Origin: JBEKTY01 sp049515555 | GTDB lineage: Bacteria > Planctomycetota > Planctomycetia > Pirellulales > Thermoguttaceae | Length of the DNA stretch: 26,034 nucleotides | Assembly: GCA_049515555.1 (NCBI GenBank) | Contig: JBEKTY010000113.1 | Span: 1-26,034, forward strand | Reading direction: 5' to 3' | In this document: one piece after another, positions 1 to 6,926 of the stretch | Layout of the letters: each line of letters starts with the position of its first letter | Numbering within the stretch: position 1 is the stretch's first letter | The notes under the pieces: model-generated | Told to the model about the DNA's origin: nothing | The model's database searches: none | The model's input: the letters and a program-made list of their open reading frames with translations, nothing else | Program-made: the position numbers and the translations under genes

Positions 1-2
1 CG

Positions 3-143
3 GCCCGGAACCACGACTACCAGACGGTCGAGTACACGGCCGCGGTGCAGCCCGGCGAGAAAGTCGACCTGCCGTACGAGGTCGTGCAGCGCCAGGGCCA
101 CAACGCCACGCAGAACAAGGTGGCGATCGAGCGGCGGAAGTAG
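3..143 (+). CDS. C-terminal end of an unidentified protein (partial)
   Basis: Only the last 46 codons are in the window, read in frame to the TAG at 141-143. The visible tail contains VEYTAAVQPGEKVDLPYEVV, then a charged end (AIERRK). The pattern of a hydrophobic strand, a PGE turn and a second strand would suit the last beta-sandwich strands of a secreted or surface protein, but this is inference. I do not recognise the family. The open frame continues off the left edge. It is followed by about 117 bp before the next gene on the same strand. Confidence 0.5.
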   Translation, partial: ARNHDYQTVEYTAAVQPGEKVDLPYEVVQRQGHNATQNKVAIERRK

Positions 144-163
144 CGAGTATCCGCCGGCGGGGA

Positions 164-169
164 TATAAT
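164..169 (+). promoter_or_regulatory. Candidate -10 box upstream of the TMTC-like/TPR gene
   Basis: A perfect TATAAT lies about 92 bp before the ATG at 261, in an unusually AT-rich patch of the 117-bp intergenic gap. No good TTGACA-like -35 is visible 16-18 bp upstream (that position reads tagcga), so this is a weak call from the -10 alone. Confidence 0.25.
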
Positions 170-260
170 AGCGATAATTCCGGAATGCTTACAGAACCCG
201 CCCCCCCGGTTCTCAACTGGCTTATTGTCCGCCGGCCCCGGGCTTCGCGGAAAGTCCCGC

Positions 261-2432
261 ATGCGTCCTGTTCTCGCAATTGTCGGCGGACCGAGCGTGA
301 CGACGGCAGGCTACTGCCGGGCCCACTGGCGGCTGCCGGTCATCCTCGGCGGACTGGCCCTCATTACGGTCGGCGCCTACTGGCAGGTGGGGCAGTGCGA
401 GTTCGTCTATTTCGACGACCCCGGCTACATCTACGAGAATCCGCGCGCCGAGCGCGGGCTGACCTGGGATAACGTCTGCTGGGCCTTTCGAAGCAGCGAA
501 CAGGCCAACTGGCATCCCTTGACCTGGCTCTCGCACCTCACGGACTGCCAACTGTACGGGCTTCGCAGCGGCGGGCATCACGTTACCGGTCTGCTGCTGC
601 ACGTGGCTAACACGTTGCTCCTGTTCGCCGTACTGCGGAGCTATACGGGGGCCGTGTGGCGCAGTGCGATAGTTGCCGCCTTGTTCGGCATCCACCCCTT
701 GCACGTCGAGTCGGTAGCTTGGGTCTCCGAGCGCAAAGACGTGCTCAGCACGCTGCTGGGGCTGCTCGCGCTGCTGGCGTACCAGTGGTACGTGCGGCGC
801 GGGGGCCTCGGGCGATATGCCCTGGTGGCGGCACTGTTCGCCTTGAGTTTGATGGCCAAGCCCATGCTGGTGACCTTGCCGCTGGTTCTTCTGCTCCTGG
901 ATTTCTGGCCGCTGGCGCGGCTGTGGCCGCGGACGACGTGGAACGTAGCAGGCACACTCCGTGTGCCGTCCGCTGAAGTGGACGAAGGCATAACAGACGG
1001 CACACGGAGTGTGCCTGCTACTTTTGCATGGCTGGTGCTCGAGAAAGTGCCGCTCGTGGCCCTTTCGGCCGCGTCGAGCGTGGTGACCTATATCGTCCAG
1101 CGCCGCGGCGGATCGGTGGTGGCCGTCGAGCATCTCGGCCTGCTGACGCGGATCGAGAACGCGATCCTGTCCTACGCGGCTTACATCGGCAAGATGTTCT
1201 GGCCCCTGAACCTGGGTGTCTTGTATCCATACCTGCCCATCGAGAGCCACGCCCGGGTGGCCGTCGCCGCCGCCGGTCTGCTGGCCGTTTCGGCGGTCGT
1301 GGTCTGGGCGGCCTGGCGCGGCAGACGCTATCCGGCCGTCGGCTGGTTCTGGTTCCTGGGAACCCTCGTGCCCGCCATCGGACTCATCCAAGCCGGCGAG
1401 CAGTCGATGGCCGACCGCTACACCTACGTCCCGCTCGTCGGGCTGTTCATTGTGCTGACTTGGGGCGCCGCCGATCTTCTGGCCCCCTGGCGACATCGTG
1501 CGGCGCTGGCCGCCGCTGTGGCCCTGCCCCTGCTGGCGGCCTGCTTTATCTTGACCATGCGGCAGGTGGGCTACTGGCACAACAGCGAGACCCTGCTCCG
1601 ACACACGCTCGACGTAACTACCGGCAATGCCATCACCCACAACAACCTGGGCAACGTACTCTCGATGTACCAGGGGCGACACGCAGAGGCCGTGCCCGAA
1701 TACGAGGAGGCGCTGCGGATCAATCCGAACTACGCCGAGGGGCACAACAACCTGGCCAATGCGCTTTCCGCGCTGGGCCGCGCGGACGATGCCCTTCGGC
1801 ATTACCAGGAAACCCTGCGAATCAACCCCGACTACAACATGGCCCGCTTCAATATGGGCAACCTGTTCCTCAACCGGGGCGAGCCGCAGAAGGCCATGGC
1901 CCTCTACCAAGAGGCCCTCGCGCATCAGCCGGATTATGCCGACGCCCTGGCCGGGATGGGAAACGCTGCGGTAAACCTGGGGCAACTCGAGGACGCCAAG
2001 CGCTATTTTCGCCAAGCGCTCCACATCAATCCCGAGCACCCAGGTGCGCTGACCAATCTGGCAGTGGTTCTCATCATCCAAGGACGAACCCAGGAGGCCG
2101 AGGACCATTACCGCCAGGTGCTCCAAACGCACCCCAACTGGCTGCTCGGGCTGAATCACTTGGCAAGCCTGCTGGCGACGGCCGCCGACCCCGCTTGCCG
2201 CAACGGCGCCGAGGCCGTACAACTGGCCGAGCGGGCCTGCTCCTTGACCGGCGGTCGAAATCCTTACCTGCTCGACACGCTGGCGGCGGCCTATGCCGAG
2301 GCGGGACGCTTCGACCAGGCCGTGGCGGCAGCCAAGGCGGCCGCGGCACTGGCCGATGCCAACCTGGCCGGTCAGGTCCAGGCCCGACTGCAACTCTACC
2401 AGCGCCGCCAGCCCTATCACCTGCCACGCTAA
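261..2432 (+). CDS. TMTC-like multi-pass membrane protein with C-terminal TPRs
   Basis: Predicted 723-aa integral membrane protein. Its N-terminal half (about residues 25-440) has many hydrophobic segments and the signatures of the GT-C/TMTC (DUF1736-like) fold: a first-loop acidic motif FDDPGYIYEN (51-60) and HPLHVESVAW (145-154). The C-terminal part (about 454-690) is a run of roughly six TPRs with the usual spacing (for example AVPEYEEALRINPNYAEGHN). TMTC proteins are protein O-mannosyltransferases. Transfer of a sugar to exported proteins is therefore possible here, but the bacterial homologues are mostly uncharacterised. ATG 261 was chosen over the upstream TTG 225 because it sits behind a GGAAAG. 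Residues about 229-254 are encoded by an inserted 77-bp palindrome (945-1021). Removing it would join the transmembrane helix ending FWPLARLWPR to the conserved LEKVPLVALSAASS stretch. The stop overlaps the convergent UPF0261 stop by 4 bp. Confidence 0.85.
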   Translation: MRPVLAIVGGPSVTTAGYCRAHWRLPVILGGLALITVGAYWQVGQCEFVYFDDPGYIYENPRAERGLTWDNVCWAFRSSEQANWHPLTWLSHLTDCQLYGLRSGGHHVTGLLLHVANTLLLFAVLRSYTGAVWRSAIVAALFGIHPLHVESVAWVSERKDVLSTLLGLLALLAYQWYVRRGGLGRYALVAALFALSLMAKPMLVTLPLVLLLLDFWPLARLWPRTTWNVAGTLRVPSAEVDEGITDGTRSVPATFAWLVLEKVPLVALSAASSVVTYIVQRRGGSVVAVEHLGLLTRIENAILSYAAYIGKMFWPLNLGVLYPYLPIESHARVAVAAAGLLAVSAVVVWAAWRGRRYPAVGWFWFLGTLVPAIGLIQAGEQSMADRYTYVPLVGLFIVLTWGAADLLAPWRHRAALAAAVALPLLAACFILTMRQVGYWHNSETLLRHTLDVTTGNAITHNNLGNVLSMYQGRHAEAVPEYEEALRINPNYAEGHNNLANALSALGRADDALRHYQETLRINPDYNMARFNMGNLFLNRGEPQKAMALYQEALAHQPDYADALAGMGNAAVNLGQLEDAKRYFRQALHINPEHPGALTNLAVVLIIQGRTQEAEDHYRQVLQTHPNWLLGLNHLASLLATAADPACRNGAEAVQLAERACSLTGGRNPYLLDTLAAAYAEAGRFDQAVAAAKAAAALADANLAGQVQARLQLYQRRQPYHLPR
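945..1021. repeat. Family A palindrome, copy 1, inside a coding sequence
   Basis: A 77-bp element with perfect 26-bp arms (945-970 and 996-1021) and a 25-nt loop. The left arm begins GTAGCAGGCACACTCCGTGT. The same sequence recurs at 4593-4669 and 6833-6909, and as half copies at 10967-10992 and 17772-17797. Here it is read through in frame and encodes about 26 residues (NVAGTLRVPSAE...TRSVPATF) in a loop between transmembrane segments of the TMTC-like protein. Confidence 0.9.
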
Positions 2433-3658
2433 CCACTCGTCGGGACCAGAACTCGGCGGATGTTGGCCAGCAGGGCCTCGGCGCAGGCTTTGGCAAAGGC
2501 GGGATCGTTGATCGGCACGTCGAGCACCACCAGGGGTACGTCGCGGCGGAGATCGCGCCGCAGGGCCGCCAGCAGGGCCGCGTCGGCTTCCGGGTCCCAG
2601 AACGGCTGACCGGGCGCGCCGATGGCGCTGAGGCCCTTGGCCGGAAACAATACGGTCGTCGGCGCCCGGTAGGCGCTTATCTTCTCCGCCAGAATCCGGC
2701 CCAGCTCGGCACACTCGGCGGGCGTCGTCCGCATCAAGGTGACCTGCGGATTGTGCTGGTAGAAGCGTCTGCCCGCGAAGCGTGCGGGAACGGAGCCGGG
2801 CTCGCCGAAGTTCACCATATCCAGGCAACCGGGAGCGACGATGGCGGGCACGCGGGCCGCCTTTGCTGCGTCCAAGCGGGTTTTTCCGGCCGACAGGATG
2901 CCGCCCACGAGCTCATCGGCCCATTCGGTGGTCGTCACGTCGAGGACCCCCGAGGCCATGCCGGATTCGATCAGCCCCTCCATGGTCTTTCCGCCGGCGC
3001 CGGTGGCGTGGAAGACGAGGACCTCGTAGCCCGCCGCCTCGAGGATGGCCCGCGCGGCGGTGACGCAAGAGGTGGTGTTGCCGAACATGCTGGCCACGAT
3101 GACGGGCCGGTCCTGCGACTGCGGCGCGGGCCGCTGGGCCACCATCCCGCAGATGGCCCCCGCGGCGCGGCTCAAGAGCAAGCGGGAGATGCGGTTCAGG
3201 CCGGAAAGGTCCACGATGCTGGGAAACATGACTATGTCGCGGCCACCGAGGTAGGACGCCGTGTTGCCGGTGGCCAAGGTCGAGACCATGAGCTTGGGAA
3301 AGCCGATGGGCAAGGCCCGCATGGCCGCCGTGCCGATGGCCGTGCCGCCGCCGCCGCCGAGGGCCAGGATGCCGTCGATGCGTCCTTGGCGGGCTAGGCG
3401 CGGGATCAAAGCGGCCGCGGCCGTGGCCATGGCGGCCACGCACTCGCCGCGGTCTTGCCGGGCAAGCAAGGCCGCCAGGTCGAGGCCCGCCGCGGCGGCC
3501 ACCTCTTCGCGCAAGATATGCGGAGCGATTCCCGGAGGACCGCCGGTCCCCACGTCCACCAGCAGCGGCTGGTGGCCCAGTCGCCGGATCTCGCCGGCGA
3601 CGTGCCCCAGCTCGTCGGCCTTGGTGTCCATTGTGCCCAGAACCGCGATCACGGGCAT
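2429..3658 (-). CDS. UPF0261 family protein (Tm-1-like ATP-binding domain)
   Basis: 409-aa soluble protein starting MPVIAVLGTMDTKADEL, the typical N terminus of UPF0261/Tm-1-like proteins, and matching them over full length. Visible family marks are a glycine-rich loop GGGGGTAIGTAAMRALP (about residues 110-126), VSTLATGNTASYLGGRD, SMFGNTTSCV and a C-terminal VLDVPINDPAF. In the plant protein Tm-1 this domain binds ATP. The bacterial reaction is not established. The start is supported by GGAGGG six bases upstream, and it overlaps the end of the preceding TIM-barrel gene by 10 bp, implying translational coupling. Homologues of the two are often adjacent, and are fused in some eukaryotic proteins, so they probably act together. 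The stop overlaps that of the convergent TMTC-like gene. Confidence 0.9.
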   Translation of the reverse strand: MPVIAVLGTMDTKADELGHVAGEIRRLGHQPLLVDVGTGGPPGIAPHILREEVAAAAGLDLAALLARQDRGECVAAMATAAAALIPRLARQGRIDGILALGGGGGTAIGTAAMRALPIGFPKLMVSTLATGNTASYLGGRDIVMFPSIVDLSGLNRISRLLLSRAAGAICGMVAQRPAPQSQDRPVIVASMFGNTTSCVTAARAILEAAGYEVLVFHATGAGGKTMEGLIESGMASGVLDVTTTEWADELVGGILSAGKTRLDAAKAARVPAIVAPGCLDMVNFGEPGSVPARFAGRRFYQHNPQVTLMRTTPAECAELGRILAEKISAYRAPTTVLFPAKGLSAIGAPGQPFWDPEADAALLAALRRDLRRDVPLVVLDVPINDPAFAKACAEALLANIRRVLVPTSG

Positions 3659-4545
3659 GGCGGCCCTCCGCCCGTCTTGCCGGCAGCGGGGACGGGGATG
3701 CCCTTGAACCGCCGGGTCAACTGGGTGAGGGAGTCCTCGACGGCCATCCGTTCCAGGCTCGAGGCGCCCACGAAACCGACGGCGTCGGTGTGCTGGGTGA
3801 TGTAGGCCGCGTCGTCCGGCGAGCAGATCGGACCGCCGTGGGCCAGGAAGATGATGTCGGGGCGGACGGTGCGGGCGGCGTCGATGATCGCCTGAGTGCG
3901 GCGCACGGCCTCCTCCATGCTGACCACCGCTTCCTTCACCCCGACGGCGCCGCCGACGGTCGTGCCCACGTGGGCGATTATGGCGTCGGCGCCGGCTTCG
4001 GCCATGGCCCGCGATTCCTGCGGTTGGCTCACGTAGACGATCGTGAACAAGTCCATTTTGCGGGCCAGAGCGACCATCTCGAACTCCTTGCGGACGCTCA
4101 TCCCGGTTTCTTCGAGGACCTGGCGGAATCGCCCGTCCACGATGCAGTGGGTGGGGAAGTTGTTCACGCCGGAGAAGCCCATGTCCTTGACTTGCAACAA
4201 CCAATGCCACATGCGGCGGCGGGGATCGGTGGCATGCACGCCGCAGATGACGGGGATCTCCTCGACGACCGGGAGCACCTCGTACTGGCCGATCTCCATG
4301 GCCACCTGGTTGGCGTCGCCGTAGGCCATCAGGCCCGCCGACGAGCCGTGGCCCGCCATGCGGAAGCGGCCCGAATTGTAGACGATGATCAGGTCCGCCC
4401 CGCCCTTCTCAATGAACTTGGCGCTGATCCCGGTGCCCGCGCCCGCGGCGATGATCGGCTGGCCCTTGCGGAGCGTGGCGTGCAGCCGGTCGACGACCTC
4501 GCTACGGGTATAGGGGTTTCCTTTTCCGGTCCAGGGATTGGGCAT
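3649..4545 (-). CDS. Phosphoenolpyruvate hydrolase-like TIM-barrel protein
   Basis: 298-aa cytoplasmic protein of the PEP-hydrolase-like/TIM-barrel group that partners UPF0261. Features include the N-terminal IIAAGAGTGISAKFIEKGG, a metal- or phosphate-site-like segment GADLIIVYNSGRFRMAGHGS, VICGVHATDPRRRM, GFSGVNNFPTH, and the late barrel strands ADAIIAHVGTTVGG and IIFLAHGGPICSPDDAAY. The start ATG at 4545 has GAGGA at suitable spacing. It is the first gene of a two-gene unit and overlaps the UPF0261 gene by 10 bp. Family membership is clear by pattern. The true substrate is unknown, and PEP hydrolysis is only the family label. Confidence 0.88.
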   Translation of the reverse strand: MPNPWTGKGNPYTRSEVVDRLHATLRKGQPIIAAGAGTGISAKFIEKGGADLIIVYNSGRFRMAGHGSSAGLMAYGDANQVAMEIGQYEVLPVVEEIPVICGVHATDPRRRMWHWLLQVKDMGFSGVNNFPTHCIVDGRFRQVLEETGMSVRKEFEMVALARKMDLFTIVYVSQPQESRAMAEAGADAIIAHVGTTVGGAVGVKEAVVSMEEAVRRTQAIIDAARTVRPDIIFLAHGGPICSPDDAAYITQHTDAVGFVGASSLERMAVEDSLTQLTRRFKGIPVPAAGKTGGGPPCP

Positions 4546-4592
4546 AATGGTCCTCGCAGTGAATTGGGGAAGGGGACGGCGCTATTGTCGAG

Positions 4593-4669
4593 GTAGCAGG
4601 CACACTCCGTGTGCCGTCCGCTGAAGCGGACAAAGATACAGCAGACGGCACACGGAGTGTGCCTGCTAC
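4593..4669. repeat. Family A palindrome, copy 2
   Basis: A 77-bp element with perfect 26-bp arms (4593-4618 and 4644-4669) and a 25-nt loop, almost identical to copy 1. It lies about 50 bp upstream of the PEP-hydrolase-like start, so it may sit in or near that gene's promoter or leader. Confidence 0.9.
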
Positions 4670-4701
4670 TTTCATGCCGAGAACGGTTACTTAGGGATTG
4701 T

Positions 4702-4820
4702 AATAACCTATTCAAATTGCACCGAGTGTGGCACGTCCCTGAGCGTAGCGAAGGGCGTGATTTGCGATCCCCGCCACGCCCTTCGCTGCGCTCAGGACTT
4801 GCCACCCAATTGGTCGACTT
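4702..4820. repeat. Family B palindrome, copy 1
   Basis: An inverted repeat with long arms (core 4728-4805). The left arm contains GGCACGTCCCTGAGCG, and the right arm is its complement with a few differences. The flanks AATAACCT...TTCAA and CAATTGGTCRACTT are also shared with the copy at 16702-16819, so the element is about 118 bp rather than only the hairpin. It ends 16 bp from the cupin stop and may act as a transcript end. Confidence 0.85.
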
Positions 4821-4835
4821 GTTTCTTTCGAGCAC

Positions 4836-5288
4836 TCAGCCTGAGCCCTTGCTGGGCGTGTAGCCGGGGTAGGCCACGGCGGGCCGGAGCGTCCGCCACG
4901 GCTCCTCGTCGAAAACGTCGATCGTGAAGGGGCCAGCCACTTGTACGGGGCTGAGAATCGCCAGGAAGCGAAGGGTTCTCGGACCGTTGTTGAACGTGGC
5001 GTGGGCCAGGCCCGTCGGAATGAAGGCCACGTCGCCCGGCCGGAGCAGGCGATTCTCGGCGCCGACCCATTGTTCGGCCTCCCCCTCGAGCACGTACAGG
5101 ATTTCCTCGCGGCCGGGATGGCAATGGAAGTTGTGCCCGTCGCCGGCGGGCATCGTGGCGCGGACCATGAACAGCCGCTCTGCGCCCACCGTTTCCTGCG
5201 TGGACAATTCTTCCATCCGACACCAGGGCGAATCGAGGTGCTTGACGTCGCCGGACTGGACGAATCGATTGGAGGTCTTCGCAGCCAT
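4836..5288 (-). CDS. Single-domain cupin protein
   Basis: 150-aa small beta-barrel protein with both cupin motifs. Motif 1 is HNFHCHPGREEILYVLEG (His55, His57 and Glu61/62 as likely metal ligands). Motif 2 is PGDVAFIPTGLAHATFNNG (His96). Cupins of this size bind a metal and often act on or sense sugars and small acids. No signal peptide is seen, so it is probably cytoplasmic. ATG 5288 is preceded by AAGGAA at usable spacing. The frame is open further upstream, but that extension runs through a 26-bp-arm palindrome and is unlikely to be coding. It lies downstream of, and in the same direction as, the oxidoreductase at 5423-6727, from which the palindrome separates it. Confidence 0.85.
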   Translation of the reverse strand: MAAKTSNRFVQSGDVKHLDSPWCRMEELSTQETVGAERLFMVRATMPAGDGHNFHCHPGREEILYVLEGEAEQWVGAENRLLRPGDVAFIPTGLAHATFNNGPRTLRFLAILSPVQVAGPFTIDVFDEEPWRTLRPAVAYPGYTPSKGSG

Positions 5289-5336
5289 GGTAGTGGTTCC
5301 TTTCCGCTTGTTTCCTAAACGATCTTGCGGGATTCC

Positions 5337-5416
5337 GGGAAAAAGGGGACAGGCACCATTTGTGCGAAGCACCCTCCGGGCCGCTGGCGGCAAATGGTGC
5401 CTGTCCCCTTTTTCCC
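5337..5416. repeat. Palindrome with perfect 26-bp arms (family D)
   Basis: Arms 5337-5362 and 5391-5416 are exact reverse complements, and the loop is 28 nt. The arm contains GGGGACAGGCACCATTTG. Read on the minus strand the arms are bounded by A- and T-rich runs next to the stem, so transcription leaving the oxidoreductase gene (stop 5423) would form a stem that could act as a terminator before the cupin gene. Single copy in this window. Confidence 0.88.
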
Positions 5417-5422
5417 TCCCCT

Positions 5423-6727
5423 CTACGCTTCCGGCAGCGTCCACGGCCCGCGGAGGGACCGGGGCGCCAGCAGGCGGTTGGCCTGGGGGTTGTCCAGGAA
5501 CTGCTCGGCTTTAGGGTCCCAGCGCAGCTTGCCGCCCAGTTTGACGGCGATGAGGGCGATCTGGCAGAGCGTGTCGCTCCGCACGGCCGTCTCGATATCG
5601 CAGATGGCGCGCCGGCCCGTTCGCACGGCGTCGAGGAAGTTGCGGGAGTGGTCGCGGCTGACGGGAAGCTTGACGCTCATTTGGCCCGCTTTGTTCTGCG
5701 GATCGCGCAGCAGTTTATCGTCGTGGGCACGAATGGCGCCCCGGTTGACGTGGACCCAGCCGGAATCGCCGATGAACTTCACGCCGAAGGCCAGGCCCTT
5801 GCCATTGTCGACGAAAGTAACGGGCGCCGCGTGGGCATACTGGAAGCGGACCTTCCAGCTCAGGATTGCGTCGCAAGTTCCTGCCTTGGGGAACTCGGCC
5901 GTACCCTCAACCGTGGCCGGACCGGTGGCGTCGGTCCCGTTGCCCCATTGGGCGATGTCCAGGTGATGGATGCCCCAGCAGGAGATCATACCCAGCGAGA
6001 AGTTCGTGATGTTCTCGTGCCAGTCGCGACTCAGCTTGTGTTCGTTGAAGGGCGTTGTCGAGGCCGGGCCCACCCAGCGGTCCCAGTCCAGGTAGTCCGG
6101 CAGCGGCTGCTCGGGAAGCAACTCGCTTTGCCGGCCTCCCGGCACGGAAACCTCGATCTCCTGCAGCTTGCCCAGGCGGCCGTTGAGGGCCAGCTCGCAG
6201 GCCCAGCGGAAATACAAATCCGATCGCTGCTGCGTGCCGAACTGGAACACCACGCCCTTGCGGCGCACGGCGGCACGCACCCGCCGGGCTTCCCCGAACG
6301 ACAAGGCCATCGGTTTTTCGTGGTATATGTGCTTGCCGTGCAGGATGGCGTCGGCCGCGGGAATGCTGTGCCAGTGCACGGGCAGGACCATCAAAATCGC
6401 GTCGATGGCGGGGTCGGCCGTCAGCTCCCGGAAGTCCGAGAACACCTTGACGTCGGGCTTTCCGTACGTGTCGGCGATGATTCTGCGGGCGGCCGCAACA
6501 TTCCGCCGGTTGATGTCGCAAATGGCGGTCACGCGCACGTCCTCGTGATTGAGGAAGGCGCGCAGATCCTGCTTGCCCTGATCGCCGACGCCCAGCGCGG
6601 CGACGGTGATCTTGTTCGAGGGCGCCACGCCGCCGCCGGCCCCCATCGCCGTGGCGGGAATGAGGCAAGGCGCGGATACGGTGGCCAAGGCGGACCCGAG
6701 AAAAGTCCGGCGGGTTGATCGTTTCAT
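5423..6727 (-). CDS. Tat-exported Gfo/Idh/MocA family oxidoreductase
   Basis: 434-aa NAD(P)-dependent dehydrogenase-like protein. The N terminus STRRTFLGSALA is a twin-arginine signal, so it is likely folded with cofactor and exported. A Rossmann domain follows (VAALGVGDQGKQDL about 42-55, then AICDINRRN), with the family EKP motif at 137-139 (HEKPMALSFGEARR), whose Lys is the usual catalytic or cofactor-contacting residue. The C-terminal part has GMISCWGIHHLDIAQW, typical of the planctomycete subgroup. The substrate is probably a sugar or sugar derivative (family knowledge) and is not predictable here. ATG 6727 was chosen because it starts the Tat signal and has GGAG upstream. The longer open frame upstream runs through a family A repeat and is rejected. 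Confidence 0.9.
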   Translation of the reverse strand: MKRSTRRTFLGSALATVSAPCLIPATAMGAGGGVAPSNKITVAALGVGDQGKQDLRAFLNHEDVRVTAICDINRRNVAAARRIIADTYGKPDVKVFSDFRELTADPAIDAILMVLPVHWHSIPAADAILHGKHIYHEKPMALSFGEARRVRAAVRRKGVVFQFGTQQRSDLYFRWACELALNGRLGKLQEIEVSVPGGRQSELLPEQPLPDYLDWDRWVGPASTTPFNEHKLSRDWHENITNFSLGMISCWGIHHLDIAQWGNGTDATGPATVEGTAEFPKAGTCDAILSWKVRFQYAHAAPVTFVDNGKGLAFGVKFIGDSGWVHVNRGAIRAHDDKLLRDPQNKAGQMSVKLPVSRDHSRNFLDAVRTGRRAICDIETAVRSDTLCQIALIAVKLGGKLRWDPKAEQFLDNPQANRLLAPRSLRGPWTLPEA

Positions 6728-6802
6728 GACGTGGTTCTCCGCGTTTACGGTAAGTCTAAATGAGGGGCTCGGAGAAGTCAAGCCGGCCAACGCCCTAACC
6801 CC

Positions 6803-6831
6803 TTGACACGCAACGAGAACGAAATTACTTG
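6803..6831 (+). promoter_or_regulatory. Candidate sigma70-type promoter for the PQQ-like gene
   Basis: A perfect TTGACA (6803-6808) is followed after 17 bp by TACTTG (6826-6831), a poor -10. If used, it would place the family A palindrome at 6833-6909 entirely within the 5' leader of the gene starting at 6927. Confidence 0.35.
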
Positions 6832-6832
6832 T

Positions 6833-6909
6833 GTAGCAGGCACACGCCGTGTGCCGTCCGCTGAAGCGGAAACATTTATGGCGGACGGCACGCGAAGTGT
6901 GCCTGCTGC
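6833..6909. repeat. Family A palindrome, copy 3, in the leader of a gene
   Basis: 77 bp, same arms and length as copies 1 and 2, with a few mismatches between arms (left ACGCCGTG, right CGCGAAGT). It ends only a few bases before the GGAGG ribosome binding site of the gene at 6927, so the stem could affect translation or mRNA stability. Confidence 0.85.
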
Positions 6910-6926
6910 TTTCCGGAGGTAGTGTG

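Noticed and set aside
222..2828. Long minus-strand open frame of 868 codons opposite the TMTC-like gene
   Set aside because: It is antisense to a gene with clear motifs, has low-complexity Arg/Gln/Gly-rich sequence, and results from high GC content in the third codon position.
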